Notes: generated from the letters alone by a model not told the origin. DNA of 64,000 bases from Apoderus coryli (GCA_911728435.2 OU452203.1:18807651-18871650); one strand, 5' to 3'. Shown: positions 22,601-34,190, counted from the stretch's first letter. Made by a program: numbers and translations.

Positions 22601-25600
22601 TATTTACATAACTAAAGAACTATTTTTCGTTTCAGGAAAATCTTTTGACATAACCTACGTCAGATTGTGGTTTTTTTCACCACGACCTGAGAGCTTTGCT
22701 ATCTACAAGAAAACTTATGAAAACAGTTCCTGGGCTCCATATCAATATTATAGGTAATATCTCATTTCAAAACCAATAATTTTTTTGGTGCAAAAACCAC
22801 TTAGACAAATAAGCTTTTTTGTCTAATTTTTATGACAGAAAATATCAGGATTGGATATTCTGTGACTAACTTTAAATTTTATCTTTAATTTGGGTCAAAT
22901 TTCGCGTAAATAATGTGGTTTAAATTGCCAATATTCTACAGAATATCCATAAAACGACTGCACAATACTTAACCACAAATTCCCCAACAAAAGATAAGCC
23001 GAATTCTGAAATTCATATCGTTCTTCCGGAATAATCTCTAAACGCCTTTATCGATTTTCAGTAATTTTTTTTCAGTTGATTTTTCTTGCCATACCAGGCA
23101 ATTGGTATTGTCAGAACCATATTTTTAAAAAATGAGATTTATATAATTGAATGTTGTGTGTTGTTATATAATAGAAAATTGTTTGTTATTTTATTGACTT
23201 TGATATGTTGGAATTTATGTTAAATAGGTAATCAAACAAAATATATAATATAAAAATTTTTTATCTAAAATAAAGTAATATCAGAAAAAATTATTTCAAA
23301 TCTGAAGAAGTTACAAATTAGTAACGAAACGTGGTTATCATTCATTTTACGTAATTAAATTGACGAACATTAAAATGTGATATTGGTTTTCTTGTTTTGT
23401 AAGTTTTGTAATAAAAGAACCGAACATCCCAAAAAAAAATCAAATGCAAAAAAATTACTACTATTATTGGCGTGTCTGTATTGTGTTCCCCCCTGTACAA
23501 ATGACTTTAATTATTGAACTGAACTAGCTGATTTCATTTTAAGACTTTTTTGTCTCTTATTGGTTTTGTTTACAGTAAAATAAATATTCTGTCCATCTGA
23601 CATTACGATAGTGATTACTTTTAATTAAAACATTATTGGTTCTTTAAAAAAGAACATTATTCTATCCCTGAGAAAATTGACATGCATGCATGCAGGGATA
23701 GTGGGCTTTCAATATGTTGTTGCTGCATCTATTACCTATCTATTGTGACCTCCCCCATAACTGGGTCATCGTGAAATTTCCTGCTATCGAAGGTTTTGTG
23801 GAGGCCTGCACGGGGCCACAAGTAGGGCTACTTTGAAGCTGTCGAATTTTTGGGGGCACACATGGTTCGTGCGCTTTTAGTATGTTATTGCTGCATCTAC
23901 TACCTATCTATATTGACCTCCCCCATAGCCGGGTCGGCGTGGAATTTCCTGCTATCGAAGATTTTTCTCGAGGCCTGCACGGGGCCACAAGTAGGGCGAC
24001 TGTGAAGCTGCAGTGAAATTTTTGGGGGCACACATGGGTCGTGCGCTTTTAGTCTGTTGTTGCTGCATCTATTGCCTATCGATAGTGACCTCCACCATAT
24101 CTGGATCGGCGTGAAATTTCCTGCTAGCGAAGGTTTTATGGAGTCCTGCACGGGGCCACAAGTAGAGCTAGTTTGAAGTTGCAGTGGAATTTTTGCGGGC
24201 ATACATGGGTCGTGGGCATTTAATATGTTGTTGCTCCATCTATTACCTATCTATAGTGACTTTCCCTATAACTGAGTCGCCGTGGAATTTCTTGCTATCG
24301 AAGATTTTTTGAAGGCCTGCAGGGTACCACAAGTAGGGCTACTTTGAAGCTGCAGTGGAATTCTTGGAGGCACACATGTGTTGTGGTCTTTCAGTATGTT
24401 GTTGCTGCATCTATTACCTATCGAACTCACAAGTAGGGCTACTTTGAGGCTGCAATGCATATTTGCCTAGATCACCTTAATTTTAATTGAGAAATTTGTG
24501 GTTAAGCCTTGTACAGGCATTTCATGGACACCCTGTATACGAAGGTGGGGGTGAAACGTTCAAGATTTGATAAAGAAAAACTTATGAAATGTTTCATTTT
24601 ATTTTATAATAATATAATATCAATGCAAAAATTAGTGATGATTTATATAACTTTCTGTTTACCTATAAATTGTAGGATACTATACAAGCCTTATCTGTAT
24701 TCATCATGTTTTTTTTCCAATGGTTTACAGTGCGACCTGTCGCGACACTTATGGACTTCCCGAGTCAACCCACACAAGACGTGGCGAAGAAACAAGAGCT
24801 TTATGTACTTCTGAATATTCAGATATATCGCCCCTCAGAGGTGGAAATGTTGCTTTTGGAACATTAGAAGGACGCCCATCTGCATATCAATTTGATGACT
24901 CTCCGGAATTACAGGTAAATTTTAAATATGCATGCAGGAAAAGGAGCAGTAATGTACTTTATTCCGTATAAAAACAAAAAAGTAGTTTTATTTTATCACG
25001 AATAAAATATTTAACATAAAATTTATCTCATACAGTTTTTAAAGACAATGCTCTCTTCAAATTGCCAGACCAAAAACGGTCACCACACAATACATAGTCT
25101 TATTCTCCCATCGGACTGTACAGGTTCCGTCTGTTGCACTGTCCCAGTAACACGAACTAGCTGTATGCAATCCAGCTCCAGTTTTCTGCATAATAGAGCA
25201 GGTCACCACATACTTAAAATTCTTTTTCAATTTACTCAAACCACTCAAACATTGCTCTGAAATTGTTGCACTCCATTGATTCACTTTCTCTTGCTGATAC
25301 GTTGCTCCACTCAAAATTGCTTCAATGGTGTCTTTAACAATTTTCGTAACGTCGTCTACGATGAATTGACTGTCTTCATCATCCATTTTAGGGTAAATGA
25401 AGAAATTTTGATTTTTTATGTGACGAATACTGCTTGTTCTGACATCTGGCAGGAATATCTGGGTGTTGTGACGTTCAGGTTTTGGTTTTTTATTGTTATA
25501 CGATGACATTTTCTTATTGTTATAGACACACAATGTGGTAGATCTAGACGAAGTAGAGGTATTGTTCGTTATTCTGGAAATCGTGTGAAAATAGAATGGA

Positions 25601-28600
25601 ATAAAAGAGAGAAATTCCGTGTTGGAAGTATTTGTGATTTATTTGATAATGCACACGAATGCTCGAGGTGGATTCATCACGCGAAATTTTATAGAGATGT
25701 TCGAAATAATTTTGTTTCATTCTCAATTTGACACAGTAGACGACTATTATACAGTGAAGATATAAAATAATAACGCTGCATATGTCAAGTTTGTTTTGCT
25801 CTATTCTTTAAACTTTTCAAGTTTGTTTTCTTCTCTTCTCATAAGAAACGTGACAGTTCTCTCGACCGTATTCTCGAGTTTATGTGACTCTTCACATAGT
25901 GCCGCTGCTCTTGCTATTTTAGGGGGGAACAGACGGTTCTCCAGGGGATCTATTCTCGAGTTCAATAGATGGTAGTGTTCACTTCATGAGAAACGATGGT
26001 TAAAATCCTATGATTGTTCTCTTGAGAACTTGCTGTTGTATTTCCGAACCGAAGTTGTATTTTAACAATTGTCGTTATCCACTAAACAAATTGCTTATTC
26101 GTTGGCTAAATCTTCCTTTAGCATAAATAATTCAAAATGACAAACATAACCCCCAAATACTGTCATCTGCGCATGTTTCTCTCACTCTGGAGCAAGAGAA
26201 GGCGTTCTCCTAATAGTTGATAGAAGTGAACATTTCAAGAATAAGCAAATTGCGTCACCCGTTCTCATGAAATATCTTTCTCTCAACTCGAGAATAGATC
26301 CCCTGACAAAACGCAGGACTATGTCTGAGGTTTTAGGTAGTACCCCTTTTAACCGTTTGACACACAATAGGAAGATTAGGCCTTAGTTTCATAACCATAA
26401 ACCCGGCTTTATCATCAGTTATGACTGCATTTATGGTATGGTTATGGTTTAACGAATCCTAAGCAACATTTGTCGCTGTTTTTTAGAAGAAATTTGGTTC
26501 TCACGCGTTTCAGCGGGGACTTCGCTAATGATGATTAGGTTTAGAGAATTCCTTCCACTTGTTCCCAATTTTTCTTGAAACAGATTGTTCCAAAGACCAA
26601 GTCCTGAACCTAACACAGGAACTATCACGAGACCTCATGCAATGGTTAAATATTGTTCTTTCAGGAATGGGTAACAGCTTCTGAACTTATGATCACACTC
26701 GATAGACTCAATACATTCGGTGATGAAGTGTTTGGTGATCCACAGGTAAAGTCAATTTTATTTAAAAGAAATGACAGAAATCTATATAAAAATCATTTTC
26801 CAAGGTACTACGTTCGTATTTCTTCGCTATCGCCGATGTAGCAGTTGGTGCCCGCTGCAAATGTAATGGGCACGCCTCTGAATGTATCATGTCAACAGGC
26901 ATAGACGGTTCGTCGAGAAGGGTATGTAAATGTGAACACAATACAGCAGGAGCAGACTGTGGAGAATGTTTACCGTTCTACAATGACGCTCCATGGGCCA
27001 GAGCATCAGCAAGAAATGCACATGAATGTAAACGTAAGTTAAAATGCTCAGGATAACTGTAGTTTCGCTTTCAGAGCCTCCCCTTTAAATTAATATCGTC
27101 TTATGGTATCCATGGTTATCGATCAAACTGGAATCAAATCTAAAAAAAAGGAACTAACACATTGACAAGGAAAATTGAATTTGCAGAAACCAGAAAAATA
27201 AATTTAATAAATCGCTTCGTGTTATACTTAAATGCTTTTGTTTTCTCACGCGATAATCTATCTTGCATTTGTAATAGCATTTCGTACAAAGTAGGTACAG
27301 GGTGGACAAATTTAGCTGGTTTTATAAGAGAGTTTTACTGAGACTGCTTAAGCTTTATATTGTATTGTCATGACGACAGATCGCAGTATTTTTGTGCCAA
27401 AACCGATACACCACAACACGAATTGTCAGAGAAAACAGGGAAAAATTGATGAAAATTCACGCAGCTAAAAAATTTCTACACCACTGATTGTTTATATCCC
27501 TTTTGACATGTTAATGAGCACTATGAACACACCTTATTCTTATTTGTCTCCTCTTTTGATTGTAGTACCATCAGTACGCTTGTAAGGATGGTATTGTGAA
27601 CCCACGCAACAACAAAAGGTAGAAAAGAGGCAGGTCGCACAGAATTATTGTTCTTTTTAATGTTTTAATTTAGAACCGTACGATAAAATCATTCTTCTTA
27701 GAAATTTTATCGCACAAACAGAAATATTCCTCAGTCCTCATAGATATATGATATATTGTTAAAAAATAATAATTTTTAAAAGAGTTTTATTTTAACATGA
27801 TGTGCAACGTTTTTTGGTTGACTATATCCATTGTAATGAATGTTTTTAAAATTGCTCAAAGTACTAGTTGGGACGGATTAAGTCCGTGGTACTCAGGAAG
27901 CAGTAAGTTTTTATTTACTCATAAAATCTTTCAAGGCGTAGATATATTTTGGTGCTGTTTTACCAGGTAAAAATAAAAGCAAAATATTCTAAATAGTTCT
28001 AAATGCACTTTTCAGAATGTAACTGTAACGGTTTTTCAAACCGTTGCATATTTGATGTCAAGCTTTACGAACAAACAGGCCATGGTGGGCATTGTTTGGA
28101 TTGTACAGCGAATCGTGATGGTCCAAACTGTGAACGATGTCGTCAAAACTATTACATGAACGAAGAAGGAGCTTGTATCGCCTGCGAATGCAACGAAATC
28201 GGTTCACGTTCACTCCAGTGTAACTCAGAGGGCAAATGCCAGTGTAAACCAGGTAGGAGATCACGGAAGAATCTTGTTCCTAAATAATCGTGTTTCTTTT
28301 TTGTTCCCAGGTATTGGTGGAGATAAGTGTGACCATTGCGAACCTAACCATTATGAATTTTCGACTTCCGGATGTAAATCTTGCGGTTGTTCAGAAGTGG
28401 GATCAGCATACAATCAAAAAGCTTGCGATCCAATTTCTGGGATATGTTACTGTAAGGAGAACGTAGAGGGTCAACAGTGTGGTGAATGCAAACCGGGTTA
28501 TTTCAATTTGGACTTTGACAATGAGTTCGGTTGCACGCCATGTTTCTGCTATGGACATTCATCCCAATGTATGTCAGCAAGAGGATATTCCAAATATGCT

Positions 28601-31600
28601 ATTGAATCGAACTTTGCAAAAAGTTTTGAACGGTGGCATGCTGACAATGAAGTTGGACGTAAAGTTGAGGTTAAATATGAGGGAATTAGTCAGAGTATCG
28701 GTGTAAGATCGTTGGAGGACGAGCAAGTGTACTTTGTGGCACCTGACAGGTAAAGTATTGTATTATATTTCTTTTCGATCTCTTACTATTGTATTTTTCC
28801 CCAAATCTAGATTCCTCGGAGACCAACGAGCATCATACAACCAACTTCTCGAATTTACTCTAAGAATTGGTGAAAATCGAGCATTACCCACTGCTGCTGA
28901 TCTAATCCTTGAAGGTAACGGCGTATCTGTTACAAACACAATATTTGGGCAACAGAATAAACTACCAAGCATCCAATCACAAGAATACAGATTCAAACTT
29001 CATGAACATCCTGATTTCGGATGGCAACCACGCTTAACCTCTAGAGATTTCATAGCACTATTGACCAATGTCACAGCCATCAAAATCAAAGGCACATATA
29101 GTCCAGGCGGTGTTGGATTCTTGGATAATGTTAAATTGGAGACTGCTTCAAGAGGCGTAGCTGGTCAACCAGCATTGTGGGTGGAATCCTGCCAATGTCC
29201 TGAAGGTAAAAACTAACCATACTTATAGAGGTACTATATGTTTGTTTTTACAGGATATGTTGGACAATTTTGTGAGTCTTGTGCACCAGGATTCAGACAT
29301 TCCCCAGCCCATGGTGGATCATTCATGAGTTGTATACCATGTGATTGTAACAGTCATGCAAGCTTGTGCGATTCGGAGACAGGGCGGTGTATTTGTCAAC
29401 ACAACACTGTGGGTGAGAATTGTGAGATGTGTGCCAGAGGATATTATGGAAATGCTTTAGCAGGTAACTGGATTTAATAAATGAAAAAAAAATATCTCAA
29501 CTAAGCGGATATCAAGGCTCAAAGAAATAACTGTTTAACTATCAAATCTCTGCTCAGTAAAAGTAATCGATCAAGCGAGTGACGATTTTTAAAGTTACAA
29601 ATATGGGAGTTTGAAAGGTTGATCTGTGTGGATCACAACCTTCGGATCATCGAATGATTAACCCAAGGCTAATAGATCTTCAAAACATTAACCCTTAATC
29701 ATTAATGATAAATTTGTATTGTATTGTCCATATTCAGGTACCCCTCAAGATTGTCAACCTTGCGGATGTCCTAACGGTGGAGCATGTATTCAAATAGAAG
29801 AGAATGTCATAATGTGCACAGAATGTCCTACGGGATACACAGGACACAAGTGCGACTTATGTTCAGATGGATTTTATGGGGATCCTATTGGTAAGAATTT
29901 CATCTTCATCTATATACCGCACAGGTTAACAAAAGTGGGTCTCTAAATCCTTTAGATGACTTAGTCTAATATATTTATTATATTATGTTTTGCTTTAATC
30001 TGGACAAATTCGATAGATCATCTGCAAGATGCAATTTGTTTCTGAACTTACAATTTTAGGTCGATTTGGTACTCCTACACCATGCCAACAATGTGAATGC
30101 AATATGAATATTGATACTAACGGAATTGGAAACTGTAATACCACCTCTGGTGAATGTTTGCGATGTATTCATAATACTGGAGGACGATATTGTGAAGTTT
30201 GTTTGTCAGGTAAAGCATGGTATTTTTACTCTCAGTTGAACATCTCATTTTTATACCTAAACACTGCTCACAATTATTTGTTTCAATTATTAGCTTCTGT
30301 GTTTACTTAGGTTTTTATGGTGACGCTCTAGTCCTACCTAAAGGTGACTGTAAACGTTGTCAATGTTATCCAACTGGAACGCAGGACCAAGACGGTGAAC
30401 CCATTTGTGACTCCACCACGGGTTCATGTTTGTGCAAATCGCATGTGGTCGGACGAAATTGTGATCAATGCGAAAGCGGTTACTACAATTTACAAAGCGG
30501 CGAAGGATGTCAGACATGTAACTGTGATCCAACGGGTAGCTTGAACCATACTTGCAATTTGTATTCTGGACAATGTTTCTGTAGACCTGGAGTTACAGGG
30601 TATGTAGATCCATTGTTGTAAGAAATTATTTAAAAGAAAAAATTATTTTCAAGATTACGTTGTGACCACTGTGAAGCCAGAAAATACGGATTCTCAATCG
30701 AAGGCTGCAAAGATTGCGAATGTGATCTAATCGGATCGCAAGACCTTCAATGCGATAAAATGGGTCAATGTCCTTGTTTAGACAATGTCGAAGGTCGTCG
30801 GTGTGACAGATGTAAAGAAAACAAACACGATCGACAACGGGGTTGTATTGACTGTCCAGACTGTTATAATCTAGTCCAACAAGCTTCAAGATCCCACAAC
30901 AATAAACTAGCACGTCTAAATGAGATTCTAGATGAAATTGAACGTCGACCGACTGTTATCGCCGATGACAAGTTCCCTGAGGAGCTTGATAAGCTCCAAA
31001 ACGATATAGACGTCTTCTACGATAAAGTAACAGGTTCAGCAGGCGATAACAGCGTGATCAAACAAGTTCAAGATATCAGAAAGCGTGGTAAAGACGTTAA
31101 CAGAACATTATCTGAAGTCCTCGAAAATATTGATGTCGTTAATAAGACAATAACCGGAAATAATATTAATTTAGATCATAGTGGAGTGCTATTGCAAGAA
31201 GCTGAAGATAAAATTTCCGATATTGAAAGTAATTTCGAATTACAAGGTAAAAAAGCATTAGAAGAAGCATGGAATCGTTCTAGAATCGTTGGTCAACAAT
31301 CGAAAAAAATGACACAAATCGCACAAGAAGCTCGTGAACTAGCTGATGATTTAGACTTACGCGCTGACACTTTAATTGAAAAAACTAAAGAAGCTAAAAA
31401 TAAATCGATTGAAGCATTAGAAAAAGCTAAAAATGCTAATGCCTATCAATCAACTATCGAAGAAGAAGCAAGAAAAATGAGAAACAAACTAAATGAAGTT
31501 GAAAATAAACTTAATACTACATCTGAATGGGTTAAAGAAGTTCGCGAAGAAGCAGTTAAAGCTAAAAATGATGCTTTACAACTTTTGAATGAAGTGAACA

Positions 31601-32907
31601 ATCTCGTTATTCCTAAAGTTGATGTACCAGCATTGAAGGCAAGATCTGACGACCTGAAAAATAAAGCGTTTGAATTAGGCAATAAAACGGATAATCTGTT
31701 CAAAGATTCTGAGAATTTAACAAAAACGATTGAGGAAATGAACGATTACGGTGCCCAATTAATTGATAGAGCCTATGAGCAACAAGATGAAACTGACAAG
31801 TTGTTAGATGATATTCATTCGTACAAAAATATTGCTGATGATGCCATCAACAAGTGGATCAAAATTTTGAATGAAACGGAAAGCATTTACAAAGATCTTA
31901 AAGGTAAGTAGGTATATTAATTATTCTCTGAAAAACCCGAATTGTATTAAACGATTAATTTTTTAGATTTTGATTCAGAGACGCAAAAACGCCGTCAAGA
32001 AGCCGAGGAAGCTCTTGCAACTATAAAAGATATTGAGAAAATAATCCGTGAGACCATACGTAAAATGGACGAGGCTCAGGGTAGTCTTCTGGAAGCGACA
32101 GAAAATGCTGGATCAGCATTAAATAAAGCTATGGAAGCTGCAGAACTAGCGAAAAATGCTTCAGACCGAGCTACAGATATTAAAAAACAAGCTGAAATAT
32201 TGAATTTGAATGCAACACTATTAGAAGAAAATGCTGAAAAAATGTTTGAGCGTATTGATGATAGCGAGAGTAAATTGAATGAGTTGGTTGAAATGACCAA
32301 GAGTAATGAAACCCTAGCCAGTGAGGCTAAAGAGAAGGTAATCTAAAAATATGCTGCTAAAGTGATATGAACTGATCTACTCGTATTAGTTCAATAAGAA
32401 ATACTGCCTGTCTTTTATTAGTACTTTATCTCCAATTTCTATCTACACTCTAATCAATTGAAAATTATTTTGAGATAGCTTTGTACTGTGTTCCACTTGA
32501 ATTGAAGATTCGCGCCGTCAGATCCTGCTTGAGGTATTTATATTTGTATTGACATTATCTTCTAGGTTGGCACCGCTGGAAAAGACACAGACAAAGTAGC
32601 AACAAAAGTGAAAGATCTACTAACAGATGTTCAGGACATCTTAACAGAACTAGAAAACACACCAGACTTAAACGATGAACAGTTGGATGAATTGGAAGCA
32701 GCATTACAAAAAGCAGAACAAGAAATTATGGCTGCTAAGTTAGATGAAAAATTAGGAAAATTACAGTCTGAACATAAAGAACAAAGTGCATTAATCGATC
32801 AATACAAGATCGATATCACACGGTTACAGAAAGATGTTGAAAATATTGAGCAGATTGTTAAAGCATTACCTGACGGATGCTTCAAACGTGTTGAACTGGA
32901 ACCCTAG
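19535..32907 (+). CDS. LanB2: Laminin subunit gamma (LanB2), 16 exons, complete
   Basis: Basement-membrane laminin gamma chain, secreted and assembled with alpha and beta through a C-terminal coiled coil. Coding exons: 19535-19681, 21903-22158, 22636-22753, 24731-24914, 26665-26745, 26805-27033, 28016-28252, 28311-28749, 28811-29205, 29254-29463, 29738-29890, 30060-30209, 30311-30599, 30654-31903, 31967-32337, 32566-32907. All junctions are GT/AG and keep phase, giving 1616 residues, close to the usual gamma-1 length. Domains: signal peptide (about 1-24), LN domain (about 40-278), EGF-like LE repeats, L4 domain (about 513-690), further LE repeats to about 1030, then coiled coil. The C-terminus has the conserved single cysteine used for disulfide linkage to beta. 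The first ATG precedes a hydrophobic leader, supporting the start. The model is inferred from sequence without transcripts. Confidence 0.96.
19682..20889. other. LanB2 intron 1, left part
   Basis: No gene. Contains a TACAGGGTGT motif at 19,939-19,948. Confidence 0.4.
20890..21195 (-). mobile_element. IS630/Tc1/mariner-superfamily transposase 3' fragment
   Basis: The minus strand reads [27 protein letters not shown], the third catalytic block and C-terminal region of a DDE transposase family common in insects. A frameshifted tail with [12 protein letters not shown] follows. It is truncated, lacks the first two catalytic residues, and lies in LanB2 intron 1. Confidence 0.75.
21196..21902. other. 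LanB2 intron 1, right part, with a decayed hammerhead-like unit
   Basis: At 21,625-21,660 CTGATGA is followed by an imperfect 6-bp hairpin, GAAG (instead of GAAA) and GCATGTT. It aligns with the 7.89-kb unit but has lost a core A. No gene seen. Confidence 0.4.
22754..23700. other. LanB2 intron 3, left part
   Basis: No exon. Holds the hammerhead-like unit at 23,299-23,336; otherwise AT-rich. Confidence 0.4.
23299..23336 (+). ncRNA. Hammerhead-like repeat unit, probably inactive
   Basis: CTGAAGA at 23,302-23,308, GTTAC / GTAAC stem II, GAAA at 23,326-23,329, then ACGT. The nucleotide at the cleavage position (23,333) is G, which the hammerhead consensus does not tolerate. Stem I is only about three pairs. 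Same repeat family as the 63-kb copies. Confidence 0.4.
23713..24470. repeat. Tandem repeat, about 170-bp unit, about 4.5 copies
   Basis: A unit opening with TATGTTGTTGCTGCATCTAT starts at about 23,713, 23,881, 24,053, 24,224 and 24,395, giving periods of 168-172 bp. Each copy includes CTGCACGGGGCCACAAGTAG or a close variant. The last copy is truncated with an internal deletion. The array is clearly richer in G+C than its surroundings and lies in LanB2 intron 3. Open frames through it are by-products of the periodicity. Confidence 0.9.
24987..24992 (-). terminator. Possible polyadenylation signal of the nested dynein light chain gene
   Basis: AATAAA on the minus strand 65 bp past the stop codon at 25,057; its use is inferred. 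Confidence 0.4.
25057..25386 (-). CDS. Dlc90F: Dynein light chain Tctex-type (DYNLT1/Dlc90F family), nested in LanB2 intron 4
   Basis: An uninterrupted 109-residue protein of the usual family length. It starts [12 protein letters not shown] and contains [23 protein letters not shown] and [12 protein letters not shown], ending F-G-L-A-I. These light chains dimerise on the dynein intermediate chain and carry cargo. The same frame stays open upstream to an ATG at 25,509, which would add 41 residues; the internal start is preferred because it matches the family N-terminus. The gene is single-exon, antisense to LanB2 and wholly within its intron. It may be a functional nested gene or an intact retrocopy; no poly(A) relic is obvious, and the frame shows no damage. 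Confidence 0.88.
   Translation of the reverse strand: MDDEDSQFIVDDVTKIVKDTIEAILSGATYQQEKVNQWSATISEQCLSGLSKLKKNFKYVVTCSIMQKTGAGLHTASSCYWDSATDGTCTVRWENKTMYCVVTVFGLAI
25740..26664. other. LanB2 intron 4, right part
   Basis: No gene. Contains the inverted-repeat element at 25,942-26,305 and a loose inverted repeat around ATAACCATAAAC (about 26,390-26,450). Confidence 0.4.
25942..26305. mobile_element. MITE-like element with 21-bp perfect terminal inverted repeats
   Basis: 25,942-25,962 begins CAGGGGATCTATTCTCGAG and is perfectly complementary to 26,285-26,305. The 364-bp interior has no coding capacity. CAGGGG...CCCCTG termini resemble those of hAT-group elements, but the 8-bp flanks do not match, so the superfamily is open. 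Confidence 0.65.
27034..27796. other. LanB2 intron 6, upstream of the candidate alternative exon
   Basis: No recognisable gene. TACAGGGTGG motif at 27,296. If the exon at 27,797 is a true first exon, the last few hundred bases here would hold its promoter; I see no clear core element. Confidence 0.35.
27797..27902 (+). CDS. LanB2: Candidate alternative LanB2 first exon (signal peptide)
   Basis: ATG-ATG opens 35 codons plus one base: a hydrophobic leader ([13 protein letters not shown]), then [12 protein letters not shown]. It ends at a consensus donor A/GTAAGT. The phase (1) equals that of LanB2 exon 7 at 28,016, so splicing gives G-S-K-C-N-C-N-G-F, entering the LE repeats in frame. The in-frame TAA at 27,770 and the lack of a suitable acceptor argue against an internal exon. 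The product would be a secreted laminin gamma of about 1313 residues lacking the LN domain. The phase match has a one-in-three chance probability. Confidence 0.45.
28587..29205 (+). other. LanB2: LanB2 L4 (laminin IV type A) domain, exons 8-9
   Basis: The globular insertion within an LE repeat spans from the end of exon 8 ([10 protein letters not shown]) through exon 9 to [10 protein letters not shown]. The intron at 28,750-28,810 is in phase 2. It separates blocks of EGF-like repeats as in other gamma-1 chains. Confidence 0.85.
30060..30209 (+). other. LanB2: LanB2 exon 12: nidogen-binding LE repeat
   Basis: This exon encodes an LE repeat reading [14 protein letters not shown], at the place of the known nidogen-binding loop (N-I/V-D-P-N-A-V in vertebrates). 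The N, I/V, D and N contacts are kept, but proline is threonine and A-V is G-I. Binding is inferred. Confidence 0.7.
32566..32907 (+). other. LanB2: LanB2 last coding exon: coiled coil and C-terminus
   Basis: Encodes the distal heptad-rich helix and ends [10 protein letters not shown]. The cysteine fits the conserved disulfide to laminin beta. In vertebrate gamma-1 a glutamate third from the end is needed for integrin binding; here glutamates are second and fourth from the end. Confidence 0.8.
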
Positions 32908-33060
32908 AGATATGCTGTTTATTAAATTATACTCTGCCAAACCAAAGAATTAATGAAGTGTATTACAATAATTATTGTATCCTTAAATTCATATGTATTT
33001 TGTAACTATTTTTGTACGTCTTTAATTTTAATATATTATTATAAGCACATGTTTTTATTA

Positions 33061-33066
33061 AATAAA
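33061..33066 (+). terminator. LanB2 polyadenylation signal
   Basis: AATAAA 154 bp past the LanB2 stop, in an AT-rich 3' UTR; the first good signal downstream. Confidence 0.65.
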
Positions 33067-33198
33067 GTTGTGGAGTAAAAGTTTTGCTTGTTACTCAGAT
33101 ACTTAAGAACGGCAAGAAACTAGTTTCCCGTTGGATATTGCATCTATTGACCTAAGACCAGAAAGAGTCAATTGGTGTACAAAAAAACAACTATAGAT

Positions 33199-34190
33199 AG
33201 TTCAACCAGAGAACCATACAAACTAAAGAGAATAATATCTCCGGCATATAGCCATAGATGTTCAAAAGTGAAACGGAAAGACCTTGAGCAAGTTGTCGGC
33301 TTAACCACAGGGTGGGACTTTCCTATTATTGTATTTTTAGTAGAGAAAGAGGGCAGGAGTGTATTTATTTCATTTTTTTATGTTGGGGGCAATTAAATGC
33401 AAAATTAACTTACATCATTTATTGGGTCTTCCAAATAATCTTTGTTTTTAGTAATAAATTTCAAATTTCTATTAACGAATTTTAATGTTTAGAATAATCT
33501 TAATCTAAAATACAATTTAGTTATAAAATTAATCGGAGAATCAGGAAAAAGATGTTCCGAGTTGTTTAACGTCACTTGGATTTAAAAAGTCTTTAAATCG
33601 TTAGCGGACATTCTTTGTTCGAAGTGTACTGAACATAATTAATATTATCAAACCAATTTCATGTTTAAAAAAATAGTATTATTAAGCTATAACACAAAAC
33701 TTACCGTGCTTGATCCAACGGAAACCGAAAAAATGAGAGTTTGCAATTGTATGTTTTATTTTTGCGGCACTAACTATCTCACCCTTGCCCATTTTAGCAC
33801 ACAAAAGTCAAAAAACTAATAGTCAGAAACACAAATAATCAAAAATACAAAAAAATAAAACACAAAACTGATACAAAAAATTCTCAAAACCCACGTCACT
33901 GTTGACTGAGAACCAGCGAAAAATAAGCAAAAGCACATGACGCGACGCTAAGTTAACCACAATAAATTAAAACACAAAACTACGGTATATAAACATTTAT
34001 TTATGCACAAAACTGTTAAAAAAAAACCCACGACACTGTTCACTGAGAACCAACGAAAAATTAGCAAAAGCACACGCCACTGAGTTAAACTGAAAATATG
34101 GCGAATACCAGTGTGCATCTCACACGCGCACACTATACCCCCTCCAGAGAGATAACATTCTCTTTAGTTTGTATGTTCTCTGGTTCAACT
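33199..34190. mobile_element. Inverted-repeat element, about 1 kb, no coding capacity
   Basis: 33,199-33,244 and the complement of 34,142-34,190 align over about 48 bp with few differences; both contain ACCAGAGAAC and ATACAAACTAAAGAGAAT. Target duplications are not clear. A duplication of about 55 bp lies inside (33,886-33,940 and 34,024-34,081). Confidence 0.6.
33886..34081. repeat. Direct duplication of about 55 bp, spaced by about 138 bp
   Basis: Two copies share ACTGAGAACCA, CGAAAAAT and AGCAAAAGCACA with a handful of differences. The adjoining flanks (TTAAAACACAAAAC and similar) are loosely repeated too. Confidence 0.7.

Noticed and set aside
23900..24460. Two minus-strand frames with similar Cys/Pro-rich sequence that look like a repeated peptide
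   Set aside because: They follow the 170-bp tandem repeat period and have no start or splice context.
26413..26460. CTGATGA on the minus strand followed later by GAAAC, as another hammerhead
   Set aside because: The hairpin does not end directly before GAAA; seven extra bases intervene and stem III is missing.
31446..31703. Antisense 85-codon Ser/Leu-rich frame
   Set aside because: Shadow of the LanB2 coiled-coil exon.
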